From the NCBI RefSeq assembly GCF_014202395.1, contig NZ_JACHGQ010000013.1, positions 1-60,171 on the forward strand: 60,171 nucleotides of DNA, given 5' to 3'. The notes below the pieces were generated by a model, which saw nothing but the letters and a program-made list of their open reading frames with translations, was not told where the DNA came from and ran no database searches. Numbering within the stretch: the stretch's first letter is position 1; every line of letters begins with the position of its first letter. This document shows positions 48,846 to 60,114 of this stretch, one piece after another. A program made the translations under genes and the position numbers. Origin of the DNA: Histophilus somni (GTDB lineage: Bacteria > Pseudomonadota > Gammaproteobacteria > Enterobacterales > Pasteurellaceae).

Positions 48846-50111
48846 ATGACGAATTTAGCTAGGTTAATTGAATGGCGAAGAGAATTTCACCGTTTTCCTG
48901 AAACTGGTTGGACAGAGTTTTGGACAACCAGTCGCATCGCTGATTATTTAGAAGAAATGGGGGCTGAGATTTTACTCGGCAATCAAATTATTCATCATGA
49001 TTTTGTGCGTGGTCGTGATACGAAATTAGTTGAGAAAGGCATTGAAAGTGCTATTTCTTATGGTGCAAAAACCAAATGGCTAGAGAGAATGAATGGCTAT
49101 ACAGGTTGTGTTGCTGTATTTGATTCTGGTAAACAGGGAAAAACCTTGGCATTACGCTTTGATATAGATTGTGTTAATGTGACTGAAACCAATGATCCTA
49201 ATCATTTACCCAATAAATTAAAATTTGCCTCATTAAATCTAGGGTTTATGCATGCTTGTGGTCATGATGGACACATCACAATTGGTCTAGGTATTGCGTC
49301 ATGGCTTTCACAAAATAAGGATAAATTTAACGGTAAAGTCAAAATTGTCTTTCAGCCTGCTGAAGAGGGAGTGAGAGGCGCAGCAGCTATTGCTGCAAGT
49401 GGAGTGATTGATGATGCGGATTATTTTGCCTCTTCCCATATTAGCTTTTGTGCCAACACAGGTACTGTCTTAGCAAATCCTCGTAATTTCCTTTCCACAA
49501 CCAAAATTGATATTCGTTATAAAGGACGACCTGCACATGCTGGTGCTGCTCCACATTTAGGTCGAAATGCATTATTAGCAGCGGCTAATGCCGTAACACA
49601 ATTCCATAGCATTGCTCGTCATGGTGAGGGGATGTCTCGAATTAATGTAGGTGTATTAAAAGCAGGTGAAGGGCGTAATGTGATTCCGAGCAGTGCGGAA
49701 ATTCAACTTGAAGTACGTGGTGAAAATAAAGAGATTAATCAATATATGGTGGATCAAGTTATGCAAATTGCCAAAGGCATTGCGATTAGTTTCGATGTAA
49801 GTTATGAAACTGAAATTATGGGTGAAGCAGTGGATATGAATAATGATCTTGAGTTAGTTAAATTGATCGAGGAAATTGCCATTCAACAACCTGGAATCAA
49901 TGACTCTACTGCTGATTATGCGTTTAATGCCAGCGAAGATGCAACGATTTTAGGGCGTCGTGTGCAAGATCATGGTGGTAAAGCGATTTATTTTATTATT
50001 GGTGCTGATCGTACAGCTGGGCATCATGAGGCAAACTTCGATTTTGATGAAAATCAATTGCTGACTGGGGTAAATATTTATATTGGTTTAGTACAGCGGT
50101 TATTGGGGTAG
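48846..50111 (+). CDS. M20 family amidohydrolase, AbgA-like
   Basis: 421 residues from ATG 48846 (GGGGGA upstream); a GTG at 48810 lies within an uptake signal and is rejected. Metal ligands: HACGHDGH near residue 138, the PAEEGVRGA Glu pair, and GHHEANFDFDE at the end. It resembles E. coli AbgA, the catalytic partner in the p-aminobenzoyl-glutamate hydrolase AbgAB (IEWRREFHRFPETGWTEF; FQPAEEG; GEGMSRINVGVLKAGEGRNVIPSSA). No AbgB-like gene is adjacent, so a different acyl-amino-acid substrate is possible. It shares the pepE-dcuC operon or its own USS-bearing leader. Confidence 0.85.
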   Translation: MTNLARLIEWRREFHRFPETGWTEFWTTSRIADYLEEMGAEILLGNQIIHHDFVRGRDTKLVEKGIESAISYGAKTKWLERMNGYTGCVAVFDSGKQGKTLALRFDIDCVNVTETNDPNHLPNKLKFASLNLGFMHACGHDGHITIGLGIASWLSQNKDKFNGKVKIVFQPAEEGVRGAAAIAASGVIDDADYFASSHISFCANTGTVLANPRNFLSTTKIDIRYKGRPAHAGAAPHLGRNALLAAANAVTQFHSIARHGEGMSRINVGVLKAGEGRNVIPSSAEIQLEVRGENKEINQYMVDQVMQIAKGIAISFDVSYETEIMGEAVDMNNDLELVKLIEEIAIQQPGINDSTADYAFNASEDATILGRRVQDHGGKAIYFIIGADRTAGHHEANFDFDENQLLTGVNIYIGLVQRLLG

Positions 50112-50291
50112 TATTGAGTTTTTAATTTATTTTCGATTAAAAAGTGCGGTCAGTTTTTTATGAAAATTAAAACTACTGCATTTCCTGTCTATTGAATTAT
50201 TAACAGTTCTAGCAGTTTTTTTTGCTTTCAGGTACAATCAGCCGATTAAATTTTATCTTATATTAATGAAAAACTTTTAGATTTTATTTTT

Positions 50292-52088
50292 ATGAAAAAT
50301 ATTCGTAACTTTTCTATTATTGCACACATTGACCATGGTAAATCGACTCTTTCCGATCGCTTAATTCAGAGTTGTGGCGGTCTTTCTGATCGTGAAATGG
50401 AAGCTCAAGTACTGGATTCAATGGATTTGGAGCGTGAGCGAGGAATTACTATTAAAGCACAGAGCGTTACTTTAAATTACAGAGCTAAAGATGGTGAAAC
50501 TTATCAACTTAACTTTATCGATACACCGGGACACGTGGATTTTTCCTATGAGGTATCTCGTTCTTTAGCGGCTTGTGAAGGGGCTTTATTAGTAGTTGAT
50601 GCTGGGCAAGGCGTAGAAGCACAAACCTTGGCAAACTGTTATACAGCCATTGAAATGGATTTGGAAGTTGTACCTATTTTAAACAAAATTGATTTGCCGG
50701 CGGCAGAACCTGAGCGAGTCGCTGAAGAAATTGAAGATATTGTTGGCATTGATGCCATTGATGCAGTGCGTTGCTCGGCGAAAACCGGTGTGGGTATTGA
50801 AGATGTATTAGAAGAAATTGTACGTAAGATCCCTGCCCCTGAAGGTGATCCGAATGCCCCGTTACAGGCATTGATCATTGATTCTTGGTTTGATAATTAT
50901 TTGGGTGTTGTATCTTTAGTGCGTGTTAAAAACGGTATTTTACGCAAAGGCGATAAAATTAAAGTTATGTCAACGGGTCAATCTTATAATGTTGATCGTC
51001 TTGGTATTTTTACACCAAAACAAGTAGATACAACAGAGCTGAAAACAGGTGAGGTAGGTTGGCTTGTTTGTGCGATTAAAGACATTTTAGGTGCACCGGT
51101 GGGAGATACATTAACTTCACATCATAATCCGGCAACCTCTGTGCTTCCGGGATTTAAAAAAGTTAAACCTCAAGTTTATGCAGGGCTTTTCCCAATTAGC
51201 TCTGATGATTATGAATCATTTCGTGATGCCTTAGGTAAACTAAGTCTAAATGATGCGTCTTTATTTTATGAGCCTGAAAATTCTACCGCACTTGGCTTCG
51301 GTTTTCGTTGCGGTTTTTTAGGACTTTTACACATGGAGATCATTCAAGAGCGTTTAGAACGTGAATATGATCTTGATTTAATCACCACTGCACCAACTGT
51401 GGTTTATGAAGTGGAACAAACCAATGGCGAAGTGATTTATGTAGATAGTCCGGCAAAATTACCCCCACTAAACAATATTGCTGAAATTCGTGAGCCGATC
51501 GCAGAATGTAATATGCTTTTGCCACAATCTTACTTAGGTAATGTTATAACACTTTGTGTAGAAAAACGTGGAGTGCAAACGAACATGGTATATCACGGTA
51601 ACCAAGTGGCACTGACTTATGAAATTCCAATGGGTGAGGTCGTGTTGGATTTCTTTGATCGCCTTAAATCAACTTCTCGTGGTTACGCCTCGTTGGATTA
51701 TGGTTTCAAACGTTTTCAAGCAGCCGACATGGTGCGTGTGGATATTATGATCAACGGTGAACGAGTTGATGCGTTAGCTTTAATTGTACATAAAGACAAT
51801 GCACAATATCGTGGACGTGAATTGGTGGAAAAAATGCGAGAACTTATCCCTCGTCAACAATTTGATATTGCTATTCAGGCGGCGATCGGCAACCACATTA
51901 TCGCTCGTTCTACTGTAAAACAATTGCGTAAAAACGTATTGGCAAAATGTTATGGGGGAGATGTAAGTCGTAAGAAAAAATTGTTACAAAAACAAAAAGA
52001 AGGTAAAAAACGGATGAAATCTTTAGGTAATGTAGAAGTACCGCAAGAGGCGTTTTTAGCTATTTTACATGTTGGTAAAGATAAGTAA
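50292..52088 (+). CDS. lepA: Elongation factor 4 (LepA), ribosome back-translocase GTPase
   Basis: 598 residues. GTPase motifs: AHIDHGKST (G1), RGITI (G2), DTPGHVDF (G3), NKIDLP (G4), SAK (G5). The LepA-specific C-terminal domain follows ([74 protein letters not shown]). A possible -10 TACAAT lies at about 50233. It is just upstream of lepB (10 bases), the classical lepA-lepB operon. Confidence 0.98.
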   Translation: MKNIRNFSIIAHIDHGKSTLSDRLIQSCGGLSDREMEAQVLDSMDLERERGITIKAQSVTLNYRAKDGETYQLNFIDTPGHVDFSYEVSRSLAACEGALLVVDAGQGVEAQTLANCYTAIEMDLEVVPILNKIDLPAAEPERVAEEIEDIVGIDAIDAVRCSAKTGVGIEDVLEEIVRKIPAPEGDPNAPLQALIIDSWFDNYLGVVSLVRVKNGILRKGDKIKVMSTGQSYNVDRLGIFTPKQVDTTELKTGEVGWLVCAIKDILGAPVGDTLTSHHNPATSVLPGFKKVKPQVYAGLFPISSDDYESFRDALGKLSLNDASLFYEPENSTALGFGFRCGFLGLLHMEIIQERLEREYDLDLITTAPTVVYEVEQTNGEVIYVDSPAKLPPLNNIAEIREPIAECNMLLPQSYLGNVITLCVEKRGVQTNMVYHGNQVALTYEIPMGEVVLDFFDRLKSTSRGYASLDYGFKRFQAADMVRVDIMINGERVDALALIVHKDNAQYRGRELVEKMRELIPRQQFDIAIQAAIGNHIIARSTVKQLRKNVLAKCYGGDVSRKKKLLQKQKEGKKRMKSLGNVEVPQEAFLAILHVGKDK

Positions 52089-52098
52089 GGAAACACCA

Positions 52099-53130
52099 AT
52101 GTCTAAATCAAATTTATTTTTCGTTATATTAATTGCAGCGGGATATGCCATTTGGAAATTGCTTGATCATTTGGCACTACCGAATACATTCAATATTTTA
52201 TTAATTTTATTGACCGCACTTTGTGGTGTTTTATGGTGCTATAACCGTTTTGTTATCTTGCCCAAGCGGAGCAGACAAATTGCTCGTGCAGAACAGCGTA
52301 GCGGTAAAATATTAACGGATGAAGAAAAAAGTAAAATTGAGCCGATTTCTGAGGGGAGTGAATTGTTAGCTTCCCTATTTCCTGTATTGACTTTCGTACT
52401 TATTTTACGTTCTTTTCTTTTTGAACCGTTTCAAATCCCATCTGTTTCTATGGAGCCAACCTTGCGTGTCGGGGATTTTTTATTGGTCAAAAAATATGCC
52501 TATGGCATTAAAGATCCGATTTTTCAAAACACACTTATTGAAACGGGAAAGCCGCAACGTGGTGATATAATTGTCTTTAAAGCACCTTTAGAACCAAATA
52601 TTGATTATATTAAGAGAATAGTTGGAATATCCGGAGATCGTGTTTTTTATGATGAAAAAACGCGTCATGTGACAATTATTTATAATAAAGACGGCAAAGA
52701 ATGTGTTTATGATTGTCAAATAAAGGAATTTAGTTACAGCGAGCCACAGCGTAATCCTGAATTTACTATGATCGTTGGTAAGGATGCACAAGGAAAAGCT
52801 ATCTATGGCGATGAAAATCCTTTGGTCTTAACTGAGAAAGGCGATGTGGAACATCAAATTCATTGGGATCCACGCATTTTTAACCGCACTTATATGTACA
52901 GTGGTTACCGTCAGCAAAAAGATTACGTAACCGAATGGATTGTACCGGAGGGGCAATATTTTGTGTTGGGTGACAACCGAGATCAGAGTGCAGATGGTCG
53001 TTTTTGGGGTTTCGTTCCGGAAAAAAATATTGTAGGTAAAGCTGAATTTATTTGGTTGAGTCTTGATAAAAAACAAGATGAATTTCCAAAAGGCATTCGT
53101 TTTTCAAGAATGTTTACCTCAATTAAATGA
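52099..53130 (+). CDS. lepB: Signal peptidase I
   Basis: 343 residues from ATG 52099 (TAAGGA upstream); an ATG 30 bases earlier is inside lepA and rejected. Two N-terminal membrane helices, then the catalytic Ser in IPSVSMEPTLRVGDFLLV and Lys in RGDIIVFKAPLEPNIDYIKRIVGISGD. GDNRDQSADGRFWGFVP is the conserved box E. It cleaves signal peptides of exported proteins on the periplasmic face. A strong terminator follows. Confidence 0.97.
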   Translation: MSKSNLFFVILIAAGYAIWKLLDHLALPNTFNILLILLTALCGVLWCYNRFVILPKRSRQIARAEQRSGKILTDEEKSKIEPISEGSELLASLFPVLTFVLILRSFLFEPFQIPSVSMEPTLRVGDFLLVKKYAYGIKDPIFQNTLIETGKPQRGDIIVFKAPLEPNIDYIKRIVGISGDRVFYDEKTRHVTIIYNKDGKECVYDCQIKEFSYSEPQRNPEFTMIVGKDAQGKAIYGDENPLVLTEKGDVEHQIHWDPRIFNRTYMYSGYRQQKDYVTEWIVPEGQYFVLGDNRDQSADGRFWGFVPEKNIVGKAEFIWLSLDKKQDEFPKGIRFSRMFTSIK

Positions 53131-53148
53131 CAAATTATTGACTTAATA

Positions 53149-53175
53149 AAACGCCCTTTAAATTAAAGGGCGTTT
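53149..53175 (+). terminator. Terminator after lepB
   Basis: AAACGCCCTTTAA and TTAAAGGGCGTTT form a near-perfect 13-bp stem 18 bases after the lepB stop. Confidence 0.85.
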
Positions 53176-53336
53176 CTGTGTTATGAAAAATCCGGTAAAA
53201 GTGCGGTAGTTTAGTCGCAAAAAAATAATATGCCTTTCTTTTATTTTCAAATAGATTAAATAGGGGTATTATGTTCCATTATTTTTGATGTGGAACATCA
53301 AATTTACGTTTCTTATTGATATTCTTGAAAAAAATT

Positions 53337-54008
53337 ATGCAACTGGAAAAATTACAAAAAAAATTAGGTCACCAATTTACTAATCTTGATTATCTTAAAC
53401 AAGCATTAACGCATCGAAGTGCTGCTGCATTTAATAATGAACGTTTGGAATTTCTAGGTGATTCCATTCTAAATTTTGCTATTGGCAAAGCACTTTACGA
53501 AAAATTTCCTAAGTCTAATGAAGGTGAATTAAGCCGGATGCGTGCAACGTTGGTTAAAGAACAAACTTTAGCTGTTGTGGCTCGCCAAGTTGAATTGGGT
53601 GATTACTTAAAACTAGGTGCTGGAGAGTTAAAGAGCGGTGGATTTCGCCGAGAATCTATTCTATCTGATTGTGTTGAAGCGTTAATTGCAGCGATTTATT
53701 TAGATGCAGGAATCGATGTTGCTTTAGCTCGAGTTTATCAGTGGTATCAGGAATTACTTGAACAAATAAAACCGGGAGAGGCACAAAAAGATCCCAAAAC
53801 ACGCTTGCAAGAGTTTTTGCAAGGGCATCGCTTAAAACTTCCTGAATATGAAGTGATAGAAATTAAGGGAGATGCTCACAATCAGTCTTTTAGAGTGAGC
53901 TGTAAAGTGGAAACACTTACTGACGTCGTTTTTGGACAAGGGACTAGTCGCCGTAAAGCGGAACAACATGCTGCTCAACAAGCTATTGAAAAATTGAAAA
54001 TTAAATAA
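53337..54008 (+). CDS. rnc: Ribonuclease III
   Basis: 223 residues from ATG 53337 ([14 protein letters not shown]), in line with E. coli (226). Cleaves double-stranded RNA, including pre-rRNA. RNase III signature [14 protein letters not shown] near residue 37; [15 protein letters not shown] (second metal ligand); C-terminal dsRNA-binding domain [22 protein letters not shown]. Starts the rnc-era pair; a long UTR (about 160 bases) after the lepB terminator may hold a promoter. Confidence 0.97.
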   Translation: MQLEKLQKKLGHQFTNLDYLKQALTHRSAAAFNNERLEFLGDSILNFAIGKALYEKFPKSNEGELSRMRATLVKEQTLAVVARQVELGDYLKLGAGELKSGGFRRESILSDCVEALIAAIYLDAGIDVALARVYQWYQELLEQIKPGEAQKDPKTRLQEFLQGHRLKLPEYEVIEIKGDAHNQSFRVSCKVETLTDVVFGQGTSRRKAEQHAAQQAIEKLKIK

Positions 54009-54060
54009 CTATACCCGTCGGGACAATATTTTTTTGTCCTTGCATAATATGAGAGAAAAA

Positions 54061-54963
54061 ATGACAGAACAAGAAACTTATTGTGGTTTTATCGCTATTG
54101 TTGGACGTCCAAATGTGGGTAAATCCACTTTATTAAATAAAATCTTAGGACAGAAAATTTCCATTACTTCACGTAAAGCACAAACAACAAGGCATCGTAT
54201 AGTCGGTATTCACACTGAAGGTGTTTATCAAGCGGTTTACGTAGATACACCTGGGTTACATATTGAAGAAAAACGTGCGATTAATCGCTTGATGAATAGA
54301 GCAGCGAGTAGTGCAATTGGCGATGTTGATCTGATAATTTTTGTGGTTGATGGCACACACTGGAATGACGATGATGAGATGGTGTTGAATAAATTACGTC
54401 GTGCAAAAGCACCTGTCGTGTTAGCAATTAATAAAGTGGATAACATTAAAAATAAAGATGAACTTTTACCTTTTATTACAGACGTTAGTCAAAAGTTGGA
54501 GTTTAAAGAAATTATCCCAATTTCTGCTCAGCGAGGTAATAATATTCACAATTTAGAAAAAATAGTCCGCACTTCTTTACGTAAAGGAGTACACCATTTT
54601 CCGGAAGATTATGTGACAGATCGCTCACAACGCTTTATGGCATCTGAAATTATTCGGGAGAAATTAATGCGTTTTACAGGGGAAGAATTACCCTACTCCG
54701 TAACGGTGGAAATTGAGCAATTTAAACTTAATGAGCGTGGTATTTACGAAATTAATGGCTTAATTTTGGTTGAACGTGAAGGGCAGAAAAAAATGGTTAT
54801 CGGGGCGAAAGGACAAAAATTAAAAACTATCGGTACTGAAGCTCGTCAAGATATGGAACGTTTATTTGATAATAAAGTTCATCTTGAACTATGGGTAAAA
54901 GTTAAATCCGGCTGGGCTGATGATGAGCGTGCATTACGCAGTTTAGGTTATATAGACGAATAA
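54061..54963 (+). CDS. era: GTPase Era
   Basis: 300 residues from ATG 54061 ([23 protein letters not shown]); a longer frame through ATG 54049 and a TTG is open but not family-like, and GAGAG precedes 54061. G1 [10 protein letters not shown]3 DTPG, G4 NKVD; C-terminal KH domain ([32 protein letters not shown]). Essential in 16S rRNA maturation and 30S assembly. 52 bases after rnc. Confidence 0.97.
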   Translation: MTEQETYCGFIAIVGRPNVGKSTLLNKILGQKISITSRKAQTTRHRIVGIHTEGVYQAVYVDTPGLHIEEKRAINRLMNRAASSAIGDVDLIIFVVDGTHWNDDDEMVLNKLRRAKAPVVLAINKVDNIKNKDELLPFITDVSQKLEFKEIIPISAQRGNNIHNLEKIVRTSLRKGVHHFPEDYVTDRSQRFMASEIIREKLMRFTGEELPYSVTVEIEQFKLNERGIYEINGLILVEREGQKKMVIGAKGQKLKTIGTEARQDMERLFDNKVHLELWVKVKSGWADDERALRSLGYIDE

Positions 54964-54987
54964 AATAAAACATTAAGGAGACAAATT

Positions 54988-55575
54988 ATGTACTTGGAAC
55001 AAGTGAAAACTGAGTTATTGGAAGCACAAGATGTACTAAATAAATTTATCAGTAACGAACAAAATATCAAGCTCATTCAACAAGCCGCATTACTGATTTC
55101 GGATAGTTTTAAACAACACGGTAAGGTATTATCTTGTGGTAATGGCGGTTCACATTGTGATGCAATGCATTTTGCAGAGGAACTAACGGGACGCTATCGT
55201 GAAAATCGTCCGGGGTATCCGGCGATAGCAATCTCAGATGTTAGCCATTTAAGCTGTGTAAGCAATGATTTTGGCTATGAACATGTATTTTCTCGTTATG
55301 TAGAGGCTGTTGGGCAAAAGGGCGATGTATTATTAGGCATATCAACCTCAGGTAACTCAAAAAATGTATTAAATGCTATTGAAGCGGCAAAAGCCAAAGG
55401 TATGAAAGTGATTGCCCTGACGGGGAAAGATGGTGGAAAAATGGCGGGACTTGCGGATGTGGAAATTCGTGTACCTCATTTCCGTTTTGCAGATCGTATT
55501 CAAGAAATTCATATTAAAGTTATTCATATTCTAATCATGTTAATTGAATTTGAGATGGCTAAAATTAGACAGTAA
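54988..55575 (+). CDS. gmhA: Phosphoheptose isomerase (sedoheptulose-7-phosphate isomerase)
   Basis: 195 residues. First step of ADP-heptose synthesis for the lipooligosaccharide core. SIS domain: [59 protein letters not shown] and [19 protein letters not shown]. The zinc/active-site His lies in [13 protein letters not shown] near the end. AAGGAG 8 bases upstream of the ATG. Its placement after era is conserved in some Pasteurellaceae. Confidence 0.96.
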   Translation: MYLEQVKTELLEAQDVLNKFISNEQNIKLIQQAALLISDSFKQHGKVLSCGNGGSHCDAMHFAEELTGRYRENRPGYPAIAISDVSHLSCVSNDFGYEHVFSRYVEAVGQKGDVLLGISTSGNSKNVLNAIEAAKAKGMKVIALTGKDGGKMAGLADVEIRVPHFRFADRIQEIHIKVIHILIMLIEFEMAKIRQ

Positions 55576-55643
55576 TTTTTTAACCTTTTTGTACTATTAC
55601 AGAGAAAGATTTTATGTCATATTACAATAATGCAATCTTCCCT

Positions 55644-55672
55644 TTGCTTTTAGTGTAAATTTAGATTAAAAT
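55644..55672 (+). promoter_or_regulatory. Sigma-70 promoter of rpsU-dnaG-rpoD
   Basis: TTGCTT (55644-55649), 17-base spacer, TAAAAT (55667-55672). It would start transcription about 80 bases before rpsU. Confidence 0.6.
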
Positions 55673-55759
55673 CGCAACCCTTGTTTTAGGGTCAATAATT
55701 CGTTTATTGAACAATATTAAATTTTGCAAAATATTAATTAATCATTGAGGTGATGGCTT

Positions 55760-55975
55760 ATGCCAGTAATTAAAGTACGTGAAAACGAATCATTCGACGT
55801 TGCATTACGTCGTTTCAAACGCTCTTGTGAAAAAGCAGGCATCTTAGCAGAAGTCCGCAGTCGTGAATTTTATGAAAAACCGACAACTATTCGCAAACGT
55901 GAAAATGCAACGCGTGCTAAACGTCATGCGAAACGTGTGGCTCGTGAAAATGCACGTAATACACGTTTGTACTAA
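55760..55975 (+). CDS. rpsU: 30S ribosomal protein S21
   Basis: 71 residues, [27 protein letters not shown], strongly basic C-terminus ([25 protein letters not shown]). Usual length. Heads the macromolecular synthesis operon with dnaG and rpoD. GAGG lies 9 bases upstream of the ATG. Confidence 0.99.
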
Positions 55976-56011
55976 TTAAAAAATTTTTTTAATTAAACTC
56001 GAGTTAAACAG

Positions 56012-56040
56012 ACCGTGAAACCTCATAGGAATCACGGTTT
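56012..56040 (+). terminator. Internal terminator between rpsU and dnaG
   Basis: ACCGTGA/TCACGGT 7-bp stem with a 13-base loop and a TTTTG tail. The same place in E. coli carries a partial terminator that lowers dnaG relative to rpsU. Confidence 0.75.
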
Positions 56041-56135
56041 TGTTTCTTTTATAAATTCTCTATCATATTTGCTTTTATAGTATTATTAGGCTAGTTTATT
56101 CCTATTTGATGCTATTTTAGGGATTCATCTTTTTT

Positions 56136-57890
56136 ATGTCAGGCAAAATACCGCATTCATTTATTGATGATATTTTAGCTAGAACAGATATTGTAGATCT
56201 GATTGATTCTAGGGTTAAACTCAAAAAACAAGGGCGAGATTATCAAGCCTGTTGCCCTTTTCATCATGAAAAAACACCTTCTTTTACGGTGAGTCCGAAA
56301 AAACAGTTTTATCACTGTTTTGGTTGCCACGCACATGGAAATGCGATCTCATTTTTAATGGAATATGATAAGTTAGAATTTGTTGAGGCAATCGAAGAAC
56401 TGGCTTCTTTGCATGGTTTAGAAGTCCCGAGAGAGAATACGCTTGATGAAAAAACACGAGTTAGTTTTAAAACTAAACGCAATCTGTACGAACTAATGCA
56501 AGAAATTGCAAAATTCTATCAAGAGCAATTAACGCAAAATATCCCCGCACAGAATTATTTACAACAGCGTGGTTTATCAATAGAAATTATTCAACGTTTT
56601 CAAATCGGCTTTTCTCCACAGCAATCTAGTTTTTTTATAAAAAAATTTGCCACAAATAGAGAAGAAATTCAGAAATTATTTGATGTGGGAATGGTAAATA
56701 AACGAGAGAGCGGTGAATTATTTGATCGTTTTCGTCAGCGAGTTACTTTTCCTATTCGAGATAGAAGAGGGAGAGTTATTGCTTTTGGGGGGCGAATTAT
56801 TACCCAAAGTGATAACAGACCGAAATACTTAAACTCTCCTGAGAGCGTAACTTATCATAAAGGTTATGAACTTTATGGTTTATTTGAAGCGTTACAAATT
56901 AATGATAGTCCTGAAATGTTGGTTATCGTTGAAGGCTATATGGATGTTGTAGCTTTAGCACAATTCGGCGTTGACTATGCTGTGGCATCTTTAGGGACAG
57001 CAACCACCACTGAGCAATTACAATTAGCCTTTCGTTCAACAGAACAAATTATTTGTTGTTATGACGGTGACAGAGCAGGAAGAGATGCGGCTTGGCGTGC
57101 TTTAGAAAATGCACTTCCTTTATTGGAAGATGGTAGGCAATTAAAATTTATTTTTTTACCGGAGAAAGAAGATCCTGATAGTTTTATTCGACAATATGGC
57201 AAAGAAGGATTTGAGGATTATATTCATCAAGCACAATCATTAAGTGAATTTTTATTTAATACTTTAAGTGCTAAAGTTGATTTTTCCTCAACAGAAGGAA
57301 AAGCCAAATTAGCTTCTCTTGCAATTCCTTTAATTCAGAAAGTGCCGGGAGAAATGTTACGATTGTCTTTACGTGATATGTTCGGTCAAAAAGTAGGCAT
57401 ATTTAATCCGGACAAGTTAGATAGATTACTATCCAATCAACAACAGGTTGAATATAAACAAAAAATTCCGAAAACAGTAAAAAGAACACCGATGCGAGTT
57501 TTAATCGCACTTTTATTACAAAACACAAATTTAGCTAAAATTGTCCCTGATTTATCGCCACTAAAAGTTTTACAAGAGCCGGGCTTGGATTTATTTGAAA
57601 AAATTGTAATACTTTGTCGTGAAAATGTTGGTATACGAGCTGGACAAATTTTGGAACATTGGCGAGACACGGAATATAGCCAAGCACTTGAAATTTTAGC
57701 TACGTGGGATCATGCTGTTGATGATGATAAAATTGAGCAAGAATTTAGAGAAACCTTGATTCATCTTTATAAGCAGTTAGTCGATAAGCGTATTGAAGAA
57801 TTAATTGGTCAAGAACGTATGGTTGGCTTAACTAATGATGAAAAGATAGAATTAGCACAATTATTATCGAAAAAGCAAGAAAAGAAATAG
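56136..57890 (+). CDS. dnaG: DNA primase
   Basis: 584 residues. Synthesises RNA primers for lagging-strand replication. N-terminal CHC2 zinc finger (CCPFHHEKTPSFTV...FHCFGCHAHG near residues 40-65), then the TOPRIM catalytic core with EGYMDVVALAQFG near 265, DGDRAGRDAA and the DPD motif (KEDPDSFI). The C-terminal helicase-binding domain (about 440-584) is present and poorly conserved, as usual. Confidence 0.98.
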   Translation: MSGKIPHSFIDDILARTDIVDLIDSRVKLKKQGRDYQACCPFHHEKTPSFTVSPKKQFYHCFGCHAHGNAISFLMEYDKLEFVEAIEELASLHGLEVPRENTLDEKTRVSFKTKRNLYELMQEIAKFYQEQLTQNIPAQNYLQQRGLSIEIIQRFQIGFSPQQSSFFIKKFATNREEIQKLFDVGMVNKRESGELFDRFRQRVTFPIRDRRGRVIAFGGRIITQSDNRPKYLNSPESVTYHKGYELYGLFEALQINDSPEMLVIVEGYMDVVALAQFGVDYAVASLGTATTTEQLQLAFRSTEQIICCYDGDRAGRDAAWRALENALPLLEDGRQLKFIFLPEKEDPDSFIRQYGKEGFEDYIHQAQSLSEFLFNTLSAKVDFSSTEGKAKLASLAIPLIQKVPGEMLRLSLRDMFGQKVGIFNPDKLDRLLSNQQQVEYKQKIPKTVKRTPMRVLIALLLQNTNLAKIVPDLSPLKVLQEPGLDLFEKIVILCRENVGIRAGQILEHWRDTEYSQALEILATWDHAVDDDKIEQEFRETLIHLYKQLVDKRIEELIGQERMVGLTNDEKIELAQLLSKKQEKK

Positions 57891-57956
57891 TTAATCTTTT
57901 ATAAGAATGGTAGAATTCTCCATTCTTCAATCCTTATTAATCGAGGCAGATATTAA

Positions 57957-59822
57957 ATGGAACAAAATAAACAATCTCAGCTGAAATTGTTAATTGCACG
58001 AGGTAAAGAACAAGGTTATTTAACTTATGCCGAAGTGAATGATCATCTTCCTGAAGATCTTGTTGATGCTGATCAAATTGAAGATGTGATTCAAATGATC
58101 AATGATATGGGTATTCAAGTACTTGAAAGTGTGCCTGATGCTGATGACTTGATGCTCAATGAAAATATTACGGATGAGGATGCTGTTGAGGAAGCGACTC
58201 AAGTATTATCAAGTGTAGAGGCAGAGTTAGGAAGAACAACAGATCCTGTGCGTATGTATATGCGTGAAATGGGAAGTGTTGAACTTCTTACGCGTGAAGG
58301 CGAAATCGATATTGCAAAACGCATCGAAGAAGGGATTAATGAAGTACAAAGTGCCGTAGCCGCTTATCCTAAAGCTCTCAATTATCTTCTTGAACAGTAT
58401 ACTTTAGTTGAAGAAGGCGGTATGCGGTTGGCTGATCTCATTACCGGTTTTGTTGATCCAAATGCGGTTGTTGAAGAAGAGATAATTGAAGCCGACGACA
58501 TACTTACAGAAGATGATGAAGAACATGTAGAAAGCAATGTTGATGTAAACGATGAAGAAGAGGAAGAAGATAGCGAAGATAATAGCAATGTAGACTCTGA
58601 TTCGGATAACACAATTGCCCCAGAAGTTGCTCGTGAGAAATTTGAAGCACTACGAATGCAACACCAAAAAACCTTAGCCGCAATAGAAAAATATGGTCGT
58701 TCCCGTAAACAAGCAAAAGATCATATTCAAGCATTAGCCGATATTTTTACTCAGTTCCGTTTAGTGCCTAAACAGTTCGATGCGTTGGTCAATTATATGC
58801 GTGATATGATGAAATCTGTTCGTCAGCATGAACGACAAATTCAAAAGCTGGTAGTTGATTTGGCTAAAATGCCAAAAGAAAATTTCCAAAAATTATTTAT
58901 TGGTAATGAAAGTTCAGAGGGTTGGCTGGATAAATTACTGCTTGCAAGAAAACCTTGGTCTGAAAGATTAATACAACATGAAAGTGCGGTTCGTCAAAGC
59001 ATAAACCAATTATTAAAAATTGAACAGGAAACCAATTTAACTATTTCTCAAATTCGTGAAATTTGTGACAAAGTGGCACAAGGAGAATTAAAAGCTCGCC
59101 GTGCAAAAAAAGAAATGGTTGAAGCAAATTTACGTTTGGTTATTTCAATTGCGAAGAAATACACTAACCGTGGATTGCAATTCCTTGATCTCATTCAAGA
59201 AGGAAATATTGGTTTAATGAAAGCGGTAGATAAATTTGAATACCGGCGGGGTTATAAATTTTCAACCTATGCAACTTGGTGGATACGTCAAGCGATTACA
59301 CGCTCTATTGCAGATCAAGCAAGAACGATCCGCATTCCAGTGCATATGATTGAAACTATCAATAAATTAAACCGCATTTCTCGTCAAATGTTACAAAAAA
59401 TGGGGCGTGAAGCCACATCTGAAGAATTAGCTGAACGAATGGGAATGCCTGAGGATAAAATTCGTAAAGTATTAAAAATCGCAAAAGAGCCTATCTCTAT
59501 GGAAACGCCTATCGGTGATGACGATGATTCCCACTTAGGTGATTTTATTGAAGACAATACGTTAGAGCTACCGTTAGATTCTGCGACAGCCCAAAGTTTG
59601 CGTGCTGCAACGCATGAAGTGTTGGAAGGACTAACCCCAAGAGAAGCAAAAGTCTTGCGTATGCGTTTTGGTATTGATATGAATACAGATCATACCTTGG
59701 AAGAAGTCGGGAAACAATTTGATGTAACTCGTGAACGTATTCGTCAAATTGAAGCTAAAGCATTGCGTAAATTGCGTCATCCAAGTCGTTCTGAAACCCT
59801 ACGCAGTTTCTTAGATGAGTAA
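57957..59822 (+). CDS. rpoD: RNA polymerase primary sigma factor (sigma-70)
   Basis: 621 residues. Region 1.1 ([40 protein letters not shown]), 1.2 ([31 protein letters not shown]), an acidic non-conserved region ([12 protein letters not shown]..., about 205-225), 2.1-2.4 ([59 protein letters not shown]), 3 and 4.2 ([33 protein letters not shown]). Complete and ordinary. Third gene of the macromolecular synthesis operon. Confidence 0.99.
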   Translation: MEQNKQSQLKLLIARGKEQGYLTYAEVNDHLPEDLVDADQIEDVIQMINDMGIQVLESVPDADDLMLNENITDEDAVEEATQVLSSVEAELGRTTDPVRMYMREMGSVELLTREGEIDIAKRIEEGINEVQSAVAAYPKALNYLLEQYTLVEEGGMRLADLITGFVDPNAVVEEEIIEADDILTEDDEEHVESNVDVNDEEEEEDSEDNSNVDSDSDNTIAPEVAREKFEALRMQHQKTLAAIEKYGRSRKQAKDHIQALADIFTQFRLVPKQFDALVNYMRDMMKSVRQHERQIQKLVVDLAKMPKENFQKLFIGNESSEGWLDKLLLARKPWSERLIQHESAVRQSINQLLKIEQETNLTISQIREICDKVAQGELKARRAKKEMVEANLRLVISIAKKYTNRGLQFLDLIQEGNIGLMKAVDKFEYRRGYKFSTYATWWIRQAITRSIADQARTIRIPVHMIETINKLNRISRQMLQKMGREATSEELAERMGMPEDKIRKVLKIAKEPISMETPIGDDDDSHLGDFIEDNTLELPLDSATAQSLRAATHEVLEGLTPREAKVLRMRFGIDMNTDHTLEEVGKQFDVTRERIRQIEAKALRKLRHPSRSETLRSFLDE

Positions 59823-59906
59823 ATGATGAGAGTAAAGAAAGTTATCACATTCTTTTCTCAAACATTTTGGCACGACAAATAATCACAAAATTAACCTAAA
59901 AAATAT

Positions 59907-59940
59907 AATCCCTATTGAAAGAAATGGCTCAATAGGGATT
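59907..59940 (+). terminator. Terminator after rpoD
   Basis: AATCCCTATTGA and TCAATAGGGATT form a perfect 12-bp stem with a 10-base loop, followed by TTTTTCG. The remaining gap to 60114 has a USS (59954) and AT-rich sequence with a TTGACA at 60089. Confidence 0.9.
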
Positions 59941-60114
59941 TTTCGTTATGCTAAAAAGTGCGGTGATTATTCAATCCTATTTGAGCATCAAACATTTTTA
60001 ATTGTTCGCCTCAATTAAGTTAGGATAAAAAGTAAAAAATCGTTTCTTTCCTATAAAAATTTAGGATAAAATAGCGAGAATTTTTTACTTGACAAATAAA
60101 ATAGAACGGAAAAA

